A DNA stretch of 64,000 nt from VRUE01 sp963725085 (GTDB taxonomy: Bacteria > Actinomycetota > Thermoleophilia > Solirubrobacterales > 70-9). The stretch lies in NCBI GenBank assembly GCA_963725085.1, contig CAVRXM010000005.1, positions 1,054,001 to 1,118,000 on the forward strand, written 5' to 3'. Position numbers and translations under genes: made by a program. Every line of letters starts with the position of its first letter. Position 1 is the first letter of the stretch. Below are positions 53,670 to 63,418 of the stretch, in pieces. Below the pieces are notes generated by a model. That model was not told where the DNA came from, did no database searches, and was given only the letters and a program-made list of their open reading frames with translations.

Positions 53670-54194
53670 TCAGCCTCGCCAGTTGTCCTGCGGCTTCGGG
53701 AAGCCGTCCTGCGCCTGCGGGGCCCCGCGCAGGTAGACCATGAAGGAGCGCTTGAATTCCACCACCGTCTCCCCTCGCTGGTTGATTCCACGGGTCCGCA
53801 GCAGGACGATGCCGACGTCTGGGTCGGAGCGGGACTCGCGCAGGTCGAGGATCTCCGACTCGGCCCACAAGGTATCGCCGGCGAAGACCGGCGCGGGGAG
53901 TTCGATATCGGTCCAGGAGAGATTGGCGGCGGCGTTCTCGCTGGTATCGGAGACCGAGAGGCCGGTGACCAGGGCGACGGTGAGGCAACTGTTGACCAGA
54001 GGCTTCCCGAAGCGCGTCTTGGCGGCAAACTCGGAGTTGAAGTGGACCTGGTTGGTGTTCATCGTCAACGCGGTGAACCAGACGTTGTCAGTCTCCGAGA
54101 TCGTCCGCCCGATCCGACTGTGGTACACATCGCCCACCTCGAAGTCCTCGTAGAACCTGCCGCGCCAGCTCTTGGGCATTGCTTCACTCGTCAT
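53670..54194 (-). CDS. MaoC-family enoyl-CoA hydratase/dehydratase
   Basis: The 174-residue hot-dog-fold protein has GRFYEDFEVGDVYHSRIGRT, ISETDNVWFTALTMNTNQVH and FNSEFAAKTRFGKPLVNSCL, with the hydratase motif Asp (ETDNVWFT) and His (NQVHFN), then DTLWAESEILDLRESRSDPD. This form resembles the actinobacterial mesaconyl-CoA or C4/C5 methyl-branched enoyl-CoA hydratases more than long-chain ones. It is co-transcribed with the downstream acyl-CoA dehydrogenase. Confidence 0.9.
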   Translation of the reverse strand: MTSEAMPKSWRGRFYEDFEVGDVYHSRIGRTISETDNVWFTALTMNTNQVHFNSEFAAKTRFGKPLVNSCLTVALVTGLSVSDTSENAAANLSWTDIELPAPVFAGDTLWAESEILDLRESRSDPDVGIVLLRTRGINQRGETVVEFKRSFMVYLRGAPQAQDGFPKPQDNWRG

Positions 54195-54220
54195 CTCTCG
54201 CAGCCCCTTTCATGTCTCCG

Positions 54221-54673
54221 TTATCTGTCGCTCCCCCGTGGTTCGTGAGTGTCCAAGACCATCAATGTCTTTGTCCCGGTCACCCTGCCGCTGCGCCGCA
54301 GCTTGTCGATCGCCCGGGTAAGACCCGCCAGGTCCCGGACCCGCAGGTGAACGAGGGCATCTGGATCGCCCGCGATCGTGTAGATCGTGTCCACCTCGCG
54401 GACACCGTCGGCGACGCGAGCGATCGCCGAGACCTCGGTGTCCCCGGCGAAGCGAAGCTCGGTGAAGGCCTCGATCGGTTCCCCGAGCTTGGCATGGTCG
54501 ACGCGGGCGGTGTAGCCAAGGATCACCTCCAGCTCCTCCAATCGCGCCAACCGGCGCTTGACCGCGGGGGCCGATAGACCCACCGCCGAGCCGATGTCCG
54601 CGAGCGTGCGACGGCCGGCTGCGAGGAGCAGCTCGACAATTTCCCTGTCGGTCCCGTCAATTTGCGCTTCCAT
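54221..54673 (-). CDS. Lrp/AsnC-family transcriptional regulator
   Basis: The 150-residue protein from ATG 54673 has the helix-turn-helix (IDGTDREIVELLLAAGRRTL; DIGSAVGLSAPAVKRRLARL) and the RAM effector domain (PIEAFTELRFAGDTEVSAIA; VDTIYTIAGDPDALVHLRVR). An upstream in-frame ATG at 54721 adds 16 residues not typical of the family. It is divergent from the E1-type dehydrogenase gene, with an inverted repeat at its own start, the usual layout for an amino-acid- or 2-oxoacid-sensing regulator of its neighbour. Confidence 0.9.
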   Translation of the reverse strand: MEAQIDGTDREIVELLLAAGRRTLADIGSAVGLSAPAVKRRLARLEELEVILGYTARVDHAKLGEPIEAFTELRFAGDTEVSAIARVADGVREVDTIYTIAGDPDALVHLRVRDLAGLTRAIDKLRRSGRVTGTKTLMVLDTHEPRGSDR

Positions 54674-54700
54674 GCTGAAGAATCTTAACTTCCAGCATGG
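54670..54700. promoter_or_regulatory. operator-like inverted repeat at the Lrp start
   Basis: CCATGCTG and CAGCATGG are perfect 8-bp arms, extended by GAAG/CTTC-like bases, over an AT-rich centre (AATCTTAA). The left arm contains the Lrp gene's start codon. This fits an autoregulatory Lrp-type site shared with the divergent gene. Confidence 0.5.
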
Positions 54701-54784
54701 ATCTCCAGAGATATCTTTCACAGAACGGGCCTACCTGCAGCGAGAAGTTGCGCGGACTACGAGGGGTCGCCTACTCTCCAGGTC

Positions 54785-57122
54785 ATGCAGGAGGGACTGC
54801 CCGTCGTCGAGCAGGGGGACGCATCGCCGGACCTCGCGGTGCTCGAGAGCGTCGAGAGGAGGGTGCTCTGGCTGGCGACGAGCATCATCCATCACGCCAA
54901 CAAGATCCGCCGCACCTCGTCGGGAGTGAAGGTGGGAGGCCACCAATCGTCCTCCGCCTCGATGGTCAGCATCATGACGGCGCTCTACTTCACACACCTC
55001 AGCGCGGAGGACCGCGTCTCCGTCAAGCCGCACGCCGCCCCGGTCGCACAGGCGATTAGCTATCTTCTCGGCTGGCTTGATCCCGCCTACCTGACCGAGC
55101 TGCGCGCTTTCGGGGGCATGCAGAGCTATCCAAGCCGGCTCAAGGATCCCTACCCCGTCGATTTCTCCACTGGCTCGGTCGGTATCGGTGCGACCGCCAC
55201 ACTGTGGAGTGCGTTGGCGAGCCGCTATGTCAGGTCTCGTTTCGGGGGACAGCCGGCCGGTCGCCACATAGCTCTACTCGGCGACGCGGAGCTGGACGAG
55301 GGAGCCGTCTGGGAGGCGCTGGTCGACCCCACGATCCCGTCGCTCGACGGAGTGACGTGGGTTGTCGACCTCAACCGCCAGTCTCTCGACCGGGTCGTGC
55401 CCAACATCGCCACCGGCCGGATTCGCGGCATGTTCGAAGATGCCGGCTGGCGAACGATCGTGCTCAAGTACGGGCGGCGCCTGCAGCAGCTGTTCGGTCG
55501 CGACGGCGGCGACGCGTTGCGGCGGCGGATCGACGAGATGAGCAACGAGGAGTACCAGCGCATCCTGCGAAGCGAGCCCCAGGAGGTTCGCAGCCGCCTG
55601 CCCGGCAACGATTGGGACCGCCACGACGTCGAGCGCCTCCTCGCCGACCTGACCGACGAGGAGTTGGGGCTGGCGATCAGGGATCTCGGCGGGCATGACC
55701 TCGGCGGCCTTCTGGACGCATTTCACCAAGCCGATCTCGAGGATCGGCCGACTGTGATCTTCGCCTACACGATCAAGGCGCGGGGCCTCCCCACCGAGGG
55801 CCATCCTGCGAATCACTCGGCCCTGCTCAGCCCCGACCAATGGCAGGCGCTGGCGGATGAGCTGGATGCAGACGCCCGCGACCCATGGGCGGGATTTCCA
55901 GCCGACAGCCCCGAGGCCGAGCTGTGCGCCGATGCCGCGCATCGCCTGCGGCGGGAGCCGGCCTCCCGCAGGCCCCCGCCGCCGGTGCCCAGCGAGATCG
56001 GTCATGAGCACACTGGGAAACTCTCCACGCAGCAGGCCTTTGGTCGCTTCTTGACAGAACTGCGCAGAGTTGCGTCCGACGTCGCCGAGCGGGTGGTGAC
56101 GACAAGTCCCGACGTCGCCCTGTCGACCAATCTCGGCGGCTGGATCAACCATGCTGGCGTCTGGAACCCCACCGACCGCACGGACTGGTTCGGGGATGAC
56201 ACCAACACGCTGGTGCACTGGCGCGAGGGCCGGGGTGGCCAGCACATCGAGCTCGGGATCGCTGAGGCGAACATGGTCGGCCTGCTGGGTGAGCTGGGCG
56301 CGACCTGGTCGCGGGAAGGGGAGCCCTTGCTTCCCATCGGAACCCTCTACGACCCGTTCCTCGCGCGGGCTCTGGAGCCGTGGTCGTTCGGCATCTACGC
56401 CGGCGGCCAGTCGATCCTCGTCGGCACGCCGTCCGGCGTCTCCCTGGCCCCTGAGGGGGGCGCCCACCAATCGGTCATCACCCCCTCGATCGGGATCGAG
56501 CAACCCCTGTGCACGGCTTGGGAGCCCGCCTTCGGCCAGGACCTGGAGTGGACGCTGCTCGCCGCCCTCAGCAGGCTCGCGCGCACCGATGGCGAATCGG
56601 CGTATTTCCGGCTCAGCACGAGACCGATCGATCAGTCGCTGGCGTCGCTGCCCAAGGACCCCGAGGCGAGGGAGCGCCGACGCCGTGAGGTGCTCGCGGG
56701 CGGCTATCTCCTGCGCACCACGCCTGACGCGGCCGGAGGTCACGATCGTGGCGGTCGGCGTCACCGTCCCGGAGGCATGCGAGGCGGCGGAGGAGCTCGG
56801 CGCCTCCGGAATTGCCGCCGACGTCGTCTGCCTGACCTCGCCCGACCTCCTCTATCGTGCGCTCAGGGCCCGGCAGGGGCTGGCGGAGGGTGAGCAGGCG
56901 CTTCTCGACGCCCTCTTTCCGGCCGAGCGGGTGGCGCCGATCGTCTCGGTCCACGATGGCCATCCCCACGCCCTTTCCTTCCTCTCAGCGATCCACGGAG
57001 CTCCGAGCTCCGGCCTCGGCGTCGATCATTTCGGTCAGTCTGGCGATGTCGGCGACATCTACCGCCACTTCGGCATCGACGTCGACACGATCGTCGGGGC
57101 CGCGTTGGACCTGCTCGGCTGA
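54785..57122 (+). CDS. transketolase-like 2-oxoacid dehydrogenase E1 component (AceE/MdeB-like), frameshifted
   Basis: About 778 residues after correcting an insertion near 56735. The N-terminal half matches homodimeric pyruvate-dehydrogenase-type E1: ILHHANK-like ATSIIHHANKIRRTSSGVKV, GGHQSSSASMVSIMTALYFT, and the thiamine-diphosphate motif ALLGDAELDEGAVWEALVDP with VVDLNRQSLDRVVPN. The second half has the pyrimidine-domain motif GQHIELGIAEANMVGLLGEL and GTPSGVSLAPEGGAHQSVIT, and a TK C-terminal domain (EVTIVAVGVTVPEACEAAEE). It decarboxylates a 2-oxoacid. A divergent Lrp regulator and an AceE-like enzyme recall the mdeR-mdeB pair for 2-oxobutyrate, but no methionine lyase gene is present. 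Confidence 0.85.
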
Positions 57123-57170
57123 CCCGGCTCTGCTAGGTTCCAAACCGATCAGTCGACACGGACCCGAAGC

Positions 57171-58370
57171 TTGCGCCGGCTGCTAGCTCTCACCACTGCG
57201 CTGCTCTTCTTAGAGCTGCTCTTCTTCGGCCTGCTCTCGCCATTGCTGCCCGGGCTGAAGCGGGAATTCGACCTCTCGACCTCGGCGGTTGGGGTGCTGA
57301 TGGCGAGCTACGCCCTGGGTGCGATCGTCGGCGCGGCGCTGGCGCTGGTCCTCTGCACACGGAACGGGCCGCGCACAGCGGCGGTCGCGAGCCTGGTCGC
57401 CTTCGCGGTCTCCAGCGCCGCCTTCGGCCTGGCGCCGACCTACGCGGCGCTCCTCAGCGCACGCTTCCTCCAGGGCGTGGCCGGAGCGACCTGCTGGACC
57501 GCGGGGCTCGTCTGGCTGCTCGAGGTGGGCCCACTGGGGGGTCGCGGTGAGCGGCTTGGCTACGCCTTCGGAGTCGCCGAGACAGGGGCGATTCTCGGGC
57601 CCGCCGTCGGGGGAGTCGCCGCTGCCGTCGGACGCCCGACCGCCTTCGGTGGTGTCGCGGTGGCCTGCATCTTCCTCGCGCTTCTCACCCTGCGCATGCC
57701 ACCACCCGAGCCGATCAGCCTCGTCGGCTCCCGCGTACGGGCGATGGTTTCCTCGAGCTCGGTGCGGACGACGATCTGGCTGACCGCCCTGCCGGCCACC
57801 CTGCTTGCCGCCCTCAGCGTCCTGGCTCCTCTCCAGCAGCACGCGATCGGCGCCGGCGCCGGAGAGATCGCGGCGACCTTCGCGGTCGCGGCTCTGGCCG
57901 GGGTCTTGATCCGGCCGCTTTTCGGACGATGGTCGGACCGTCGCGGCCCGTTGCGGCCGATCAGGATCGCGCTGCTTTGCCTTTTCCCGGTTGTGCTCGC
58001 GCTGCCCTGGTCTGACAACCGGGTCCTGGTGGCGCTGATGATCTGCTGGTCCCTGGTCCTGGTCGGGGTGCTGTGGGCGCCGCTGATGGTGATGCTCTCG
58101 GACGCCTGCCTCGCGGCCGGGGTCGGGCAGATCATGGCGGTGACGGTGATGAACTTCACCTGGCCGCCGGGCAACATCCTCGGCTCGGCCGGCGGAGCGG
58201 CGGTCGCACAGGCGGCGGGCCAGCGCACCGCGTACGCGCTGATGGCGGTCGCCCTGCTGTGTGGGTACCTGGCGCTGAGGAGGGGCGTCTCCTTCGAGCC
58301 CGTCGCCGTTGCCGACCGAGCGCGCCGGGCCCGCTCAGTCGAGCCGGGTGGCGCCTATCGAGCAGGCTGA
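57171..58370 (+). CDS. MFS transporter
   Basis: The 399-residue protein from TTG 57171 has about twelve membrane segments. The N-terminal half has LFFGLLSPLLPGLKREFDLS, GVLMASYALGAIVGAALALV and FLQGVAGATCWTAGLVWLLE; the second half has LAGVLIRPLFGRWSDRRGPL (the conserved loop motif) and LMVMLSDACLAAGVGQIMAV. It follows the E1-type gene by 48 bases on the same strand and may export or import the pathway's substrate. A drug-export role is the alternative. Confidence 0.9.
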   Translation: MRRLLALTTALLFLELLFFGLLSPLLPGLKREFDLSTSAVGVLMASYALGAIVGAALALVLCTRNGPRTAAVASLVAFAVSSAAFGLAPTYAALLSARFLQGVAGATCWTAGLVWLLEVGPLGGRGERLGYAFGVAETGAILGPAVGGVAAAVGRPTAFGGVAVACIFLALLTLRMPPPEPISLVGSRVRAMVSSSSVRTTIWLTALPATLLAALSVLAPLQQHAIGAGAGEIAATFAVAALAGVLIRPLFGRWSDRRGPLRPIRIALLCLFPVVLALPWSDNRVLVALMICWSLVLVGVLWAPLMVMLSDACLAAGVGQIMAVTVMNFTWPPGNILGSAGGAAVAQAAGQRTAYALMAVALLCGYLALRRGVSFEPVAVADRARRARSVEPGGAYRAG

Positions 58371-58378
58371 GTCGAGCG

Positions 58379-60092
58379 TCACTTGGTCTTGGCCCACCAC
58401 CGAACTTCGGGCAGATCGCTCGAATAGTATTCGGTCATCTTGTTGCCCAGAACGCTCACCACCTGCTGGTTGTAGACCCAGATCCTCGGCGCGGCGTCGA
58501 TCCACAGTTCGTCCGCTTTGTTGAGCTTCTTCTGTCAGTTCCGGCCCTTCTGGGGTGAACGGGACTTCTTTCATCAGCTTGTCCGCTTCCGGGACGCAGA
58601 CGTTGGTGTCGTTGAAGCCGTTGTTCGGCGGGCACTGGAGGTCATAGGCCCAGTAGTAGTCGGGCGCCACTACCTGCGGGCCGTCGATGAAGACGGTCGC
58701 GCCTTCATGGCTTTCGTACACGACTTCGAGGAAGTTGGCGGACGATGTCGTCTTCACTTCCGCCTTGACCCCGAGCGGTTCCCACGCCGCCTGCGCGGCG
58801 GTGGCGATTTCTTTTTCGACCGTCGCTCCCTGGGTCACGTATATCGGGAAGCTGACCGGAGTCTTCACCCCTGATTCCTTGATCAGCTGTTCGGCTTTTT
58901 CGACGTTGGTTTCCCTCGGGGGCCCGACCTTCGGGTCGTACCAGGAGAACGCCGGCATCCACTCTCCGTTATACAGTTCGCCGTACCCGTACCCTACTTT
59001 CTGGAGGACCGCTTCGTAGGGGAAGGCGTAGCTCAGCGCCTGGCGGAACTTCTTGTTCAGGAAGAAGGGGAACTTGCCGCTGTTGAACGGCGCCTTGTCG
59101 TTCTCTGGGAAGTTCAGCGTCTGCGCCTGCCGGGACCTCGCCGCGTTGACGATGCAGCAGGAGTTGCCTTCGAGGCTCTTCGCCGCCTGTCCCGACATTC
59201 CGAGGGTCACGTCGGCCTGCCCGGACTGTGCCTGCAGGAGAAGTGTTTCGTTCTGGGGGACGAACTTCATGATGATGTTCTTCGTTTTTGGCGGCTGGAA
59301 GAAGTCAGGGTTGGCTTCGAGAACGAGTTCCTGATTCGGCTTGTAGCTCTTGAGGTTGTAGGGGCCGTAGCCGGCCGAGTGGGTGCCGAGCCATTTGATC
59401 GGGATTGCCGGCTTCTGGCCACCGTGTTCTTCGAGCAGCTTGGGGTCGTAGATCGCCCCGGCGGTCGGGGTCGAGAGGACCTGAAGCTGGTTGGGGGCCG
59501 GCCGCTTGTAGTTGATGACGAGCGTCTGCGAGTCCGGAGCGGAGATCGACTTGATCAGCGGCGGCTTGAAGTCGGTTTCTTCGAGGACCGAGTAGCCCCC
59601 CGATTCCCCGGTCTGGGTCCTTTCCAGCGAATATTTGACGGCGTTCGCGTCCACAGGGTCACCGCTAGGGAACTTCAAACCGGGGTGGATCTTGAAAGTC
59701 AGGGTGCGCTTGCCGTTGCTGAACTTCCAGGATTCGGCGACGTACGGTTCCACCGCGGTGACCGCGAGATCCTGTTCGGTGCTTCCTTCCACCGGCCCGG
59801 GGACGCGCTTCGGCTGGGTCAGCTCCGAGTAGAGGGCGCCGTCAAGCCCGACTTCCAGGTTGGCGAAGGTGAAGCTCGGATCGAGGGTCGCGGGCGGGAT
59901 GGCGACGTTCGCGATCAGCGTCGCGTTGGGATCGTTTTCGGCCGTGTTGAGGGAGCCGGAGGCGCTGTTTCCGGATTCCGTACTCGAGGAGCCGCCACCC
60001 CCGCAGGCTGCGAGGAAGAGGGCGGCCACGACTGCCGCGGCGGCGGCGGCGATCCTCACTGGCTGAATCCGGGCCGATGCTTTGCGAGCCAT
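58379..60092 (-). CDS. ABC transporter substrate-binding lipoprotein, oligopeptide type, frameshifted near C-terminus
   Basis: About 570 residues. ATG 60092 is preceded by AAGGGACGGAG; a lipobox (LFLAAC) follows the signal sequence, then a Gly/Ser linker (GGGGSSSTESGNSASGS). The family-5 binding fold has VEPYVAESWKFSNGKRTLTF, HPGLKFPSGDPVDANAVKYS, and KFRQALSYAFPYEAVLQKVG. An indel near 58533 breaks the frame; the corrected end is KKLNKADELWIDAAPRIWVY, NKMTEYYSSDLPEVRWWAKT with TGA at 58379-58381. It captures peptides or related solutes for the transporter encoded upstream. GAA is preferred for Glu. Confidence 0.9.
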
Positions 60093-60174
60093 GGAATCTC
60101 CGTCCCTTTCTGTCATGACCGAAGCGTTGCCTCCAGTGGCAGCGCCATTTCCGTATTTCCGTTTTCCGTGACGA

Positions 60175-61293
60175 TCAATCGGTATCCGACCCTAACCGGC
60201 TCGTACCATCTGAGTCAAGGTGCTGCTCGGCGACGTCGGCGACGCCACGATCCACCTTCATTTCGCCGGGAAAGTGGCAGGCCACCGAGTGCCCGGGAGC
60301 GTGCGTGACAAGCGGCGGTCGCTGCTGGCGACAGATGTCGCGCCCGCGGCCGACCGGGCAGCGAGGCTCGAACGGGCAGCCTGGCGGTCGCTCGACCACC
60401 GAGCCCACTTCCCCGATCGGGGGGCGGCGTTTCGCCCGCCGCTCGCGGCCGCCGGCGGTCGGCACCGGAACCACCGAGAGGAGCGACACGGAGTAGGGGT
60501 GGAGCGGGCTGCGGAAGAGTGTGGCGCTGTCGGCCGCCTCCATCACCTGGCCGAGGTAGAGGACCGCGATCCGGTCGCAGAAGAACTCGGCGACCGCGAG
60601 GTCGTGGGTGATGAAGACATAGGTCTGCCCGAACTCCCGCTGCAGCCGCCGAAGCACGTTCAGCACCTGGGCCTGGACCGAGACGTCGAGGGCGCTGACC
60701 GGCTCGTCGAGGATCACCAGGTCCGGCTGAAGGACGAAGGCCCGAGCGAGCCCGATTCGCTGGCGCTGGCCACCCGAGAAGGCGTGCGGGCGACGGGCGG
60801 CCTGGGCGGCGGTGAGGCCGACCTCGACGAGCATGTTGATCGCCTTCTCGCGCCGCTGTGCGCGGTCCCCGATCTCGTGGATCTCGAGGGGCTCCTCGAC
60901 GATCGCCGATGCGGTCATGCGGGGATCGAGCGATGCGTAGGGGTCCTGGAAGACGAGCTGCATCCGCCGTCGCAGCTGCCGCAGGTCGTCCCTTCCGAGC
61001 GTGGTCAGGTCGACGTTCTCGAACTGAACCTCTCCGCCGCTCGGCTCGAGGAGCCGAAGCAGGCAGCGGGCCAGGGTGGACTTCCCGCACCCCGACTCGC
61101 CGACCAGGCCGAAGGTCTCGCCGCGTTTGACGCTGAGTGAGATCTGGTCGAGCACGGTGACCGGGACGCGGCGTGCGAATCGCTGCGGATCGCGGACCAT
61201 GAACGTCTTCGAGAGCTCCCGTGCCTCGAGGAGCGGCCCGTCCTCGCCGGTTCGATCCGGCATCGGTCCGGTGGCCGTATCGGTGGGGCTCAT
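60175..61293 (-). CDS. oligopeptide ABC transporter ATP-binding protein (OppF/DppF type)
   Basis: The 372-residue protein has Walker A GLVGESGCGKSTLARCLL, the Q-loop MQLVFQDPYASLDPRMTA, signature HAFSGGQRQRIGLARAFVLQ, Walker B LVILDEPVSALDVSVQAQ and the switch His in YVFITHDLAVAEFF. The C-terminal oligopeptide-transporter domain holds the Cys cluster PGCPFEPRCPVGRGRDICRQ with VACHFPGE, which binds an iron-sulfur cluster in some relatives. Its ATG overlaps the stop of the OppD-type gene (ATGA). Confidence 0.94.
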   Translation of the reverse strand: MSPTDTATGPMPDRTGEDGPLLEARELSKTFMVRDPQRFARRVPVTVLDQISLSVKRGETFGLVGESGCGKSTLARCLLRLLEPSGGEVQFENVDLTTLGRDDLRQLRRRMQLVFQDPYASLDPRMTASAIVEEPLEIHEIGDRAQRREKAINMLVEVGLTAAQAARRPHAFSGGQRQRIGLARAFVLQPDLVILDEPVSALDVSVQAQVLNVLRRLQREFGQTYVFITHDLAVAEFFCDRIAVLYLGQVMEAADSATLFRSPLHPYSVSLLSVVPVPTAGGRERRAKRRPPIGEVGSVVERPPGCPFEPRCPVGRGRDICRQQRPPLVTHAPGHSVACHFPGEMKVDRGVADVAEQHLDSDGTSRLGSDTD

Positions 61294-62393
61294 GCGGTTA
61301 GCTCCGCAATCCGCGACTCGGCGAAGTGGCACTCGACCGTCGCCGCACCCTCCGGGCCGTCCACTCGATGCGGTTTGGGCTCCTGCTGCTGGCACTGCGC
61401 CAGTCCCTTGCCAACGGGGCAGCGGGGCTCGAAGGAGCAGCCGGTGGGCAGGTTGGAGAGGTTCGGCGGAGCGCCCTCGATCGCCGGCAGCTGACCGCTG
61501 ACGAGCCGCTCCGGATTCGGGACGCATTTCAGCAGCGCCTCGCTGTATGGATGTGTCGGGGCCCGGAAGATGTGCTCAACGCCCGAGGTCTCCACCAGCC
61601 TTCCGGCATACATGACGGCCACCGAGTCGCAGAATTCGGAAACGAGTCCGAGGTTGTGGGTGATGAGGATGACCGCGGTGCGGTGTTCGTCGACGAGCCT
61701 GTCGAGGAGGCTGAGCACCTGTGCCTGGGTGGTCACGTCGAGGGCGGTGGTCGGCTCGTCGGCGATCAGCACGTCTGGGTTCGATGCGATCGCGATCGCC
61801 AGCGCAACGCGCTGGCGCATCCCGCCGGAGAACTGATGTGGATACTCGTCCAGGCGGCGCTCGCCCTGCGCGATTTCCACCTCGCTGAGCAGCTCGGCGG
61901 CGCGCTTGCGCCCGGCCGAGCGCCGTAGGCCGGGTTCGTGAGCAGCCAGCGCCTCGATGATCTGCTTGCCGATCGTCCTGACCGGATCCAGAGCGGTCGA
62001 AGGATCCTGCAGGATGAGGGCAATCTCCTTACCGCGCACCGCGGCCAGCTGGCGGTCGGAGAGCTTCGAGATGTCGCGGCCGTTCAGCTTGATCTCGCCC
62101 TCGACGACGCGGCCCGGCGGCTCGATCAGGCCCAGGATCGAGAGCGCCAGCGCCGACTTGCCCGAACCCGACTCTCCGACCACCCCCAACCGTTCGGTTG
62201 CGCGCAGATCCAAGCTGAGGTCGCGGACGGCGTGGACAGTCGAGTCGTCGGTCTCATAGACGGTGCTGACGTTGCGGACGGAAAGGACGAACTCGCGCTC
62301 CGCCTCAGCCACGCTCGAGCCAGGATCGCGGTCGCTCGCGCCGCCGTCGCGGCGCGAGCGCGAGCCCATATCCCGAAGGCGTCCCATGTTCAC
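61290..62393 (-). CDS. oligopeptide ABC transporter ATP-binding protein (OppD/DppD type)
   Basis: The 367-residue protein from GTG 62393 (ATG 62387 is also possible) has Walker A GVVGESGSGKSALALSILGL, Q-loop IALILQDPSTALDPVRTIGK, signature HQFSGGMRQRVALAIAIASN, Walker B VLIADEPTTALDVTTQAQ and AVILITHNLGLVSEFCDS. The end has TGCSFEPRCPVGKGLAQCQQ and VECHFAESR, the same Cys cluster as its partner. It overlaps the permease stop by four bases. Together the two ATPases power the OppBC-type channel. Confidence 0.94.
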   Translation of the reverse strand: MNMGRLRDMGSRSRRDGGASDRDPGSSVAEAEREFVLSVRNVSTVYETDDSTVHAVRDLSLDLRATERLGVVGESGSGKSALALSILGLIEPPGRVVEGEIKLNGRDISKLSDRQLAAVRGKEIALILQDPSTALDPVRTIGKQIIEALAAHEPGLRRSAGRKRAAELLSEVEIAQGERRLDEYPHQFSGGMRQRVALAIAIASNPDVLIADEPTTALDVTTQAQVLSLLDRLVDEHRTAVILITHNLGLVSEFCDSVAVMYAGRLVETSGVEHIFRAPTHPYSEALLKCVPNPERLVSGQLPAIEGAPPNLSNLPTGCSFEPRCPVGKGLAQCQQQEPKPHRVDGPEGAATVECHFAESRIAELTA

Positions 62394-63415
62394 GCCGATG
62401 TAACCGCGGGGATTCGCACCCTCGGGTCGATCACCGCATAGAGCAGATCTACGAGCAGGTTGACAACGACGAAGATGACAGCGGAAAGAAGGATAAAGGT
62501 CTGGACGATCGCGTAGTCCTGCTTGACGATCGCTTCGAAGACCAGCGACCCGATCCCGGGCCAGTTGAAGACTCGTTCGATCAGGACGCTGCCGGCGAGG
62601 AATTCCCCGAGGACGAGGCCGGCGGTGGTCAGGGTCGGGAGGAAGGCGTTGGGAAGGGCGTGCCGCCGGAAGGCGGTCCAGCGCGGCAGCCCCTTGCCAC
62701 GGGCGACGACGAGGAACGGTTCACGGGAGACCTCGAGGAGGTTCGCGCGCAGCAGGCGGACGATGAACGAGAAGGAGGAGATCCCGAGTGCGATTGCGGG
62801 CAGGATCAGGTGTTCGATCGATTCCCAGAACGTGCCGAACTGCCCTGCGAGCAGGGCGTCGATCGGGTACAGCCCGGTCACCGACGGCGGCGCTTCGGCG
62901 TTCACTTCGAGGCGGCCGGTGGGGCCGGGCAGGAGGTGGAACGCCTTGAAGAAGATGATCAGCAGCAGGATCGCGAGGAAGAACGGCGGCGTCCCGAAGC
63001 CGAGGTAGGAGGCCCCGCGGACGATCGAATCGGTCACCGGACGGTGCCGGTAGGTGGAGATGAGGGCGAGGATCACCGCCGCCGCCATCGTGATCAGGAA
63101 CGAGAAGATGGCCAATTCGATGGTCGCCGGCATGCGTTCGACGAAGAGGGACTTGACCGAGGCGTTGAGGCTGTACGAGTAGCCCCATTCGCCGGTGAAG
63201 AAGTCCGAGATGTAGTGCCAGTACTGCGCCCAGATCGGTTCGTTCAGGCCGAGCTGTTCGTTCAGCGTGGCCACCGCCGATGCGGGCGCCAGCGGCCCCA
63301 GGATGAGGCGGGCCGGATCGCCGGGCAGAACCCGCATGATGATGAAGGCGAGGATCGAGGCGCCGAAGATCGCGGCGATCGAGCCGACGAGCCGGTATGC
63401 GATCACCCGCTTCAT
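62390..63415 (-). CDS. oligopeptide ABC transporter permease (OppB/DppB type)
   Basis: The 341-residue protein has an N-terminal membrane segment (LVGSIAAIFGASILAFIIMR) with VLPGDPARLILGPLAPASAV, followed by LFVERMPATIELAIFSFLIT, YLGFGTPPFFLAILLLIIFF, and the EAA-loop region ARGKGLPRWTAFRRHALPNA that contacts the ATPases. It has about six membrane segments, as expected. It precedes the OppD-type gene with a four-base overlap. GAA codons are common here, unlike the ATPase genes. Confidence 0.94.
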   Translation of the reverse strand: MKRVIAYRLVGSIAAIFGASILAFIIMRVLPGDPARLILGPLAPASAVATLNEQLGLNEPIWAQYWHYISDFFTGEWGYSYSLNASVKSLFVERMPATIELAIFSFLITMAAAVILALISTYRHRPVTDSIVRGASYLGFGTPPFFLAILLLIIFFKAFHLLPGPTGRLEVNAEAPPSVTGLYPIDALLAGQFGTFWESIEHLILPAIALGISSFSFIVRLLRANLLEVSREPFLVVARGKGLPRWTAFRRHALPNAFLPTLTTAGLVLGEFLAGSVLIERVFNWPGIGSLVFEAIVKQDYAIVQTFILLSAVIFVVVNLLVDLLYAVIDPRVRIPAVTSA

Positions 63416-63418
63416 CGT

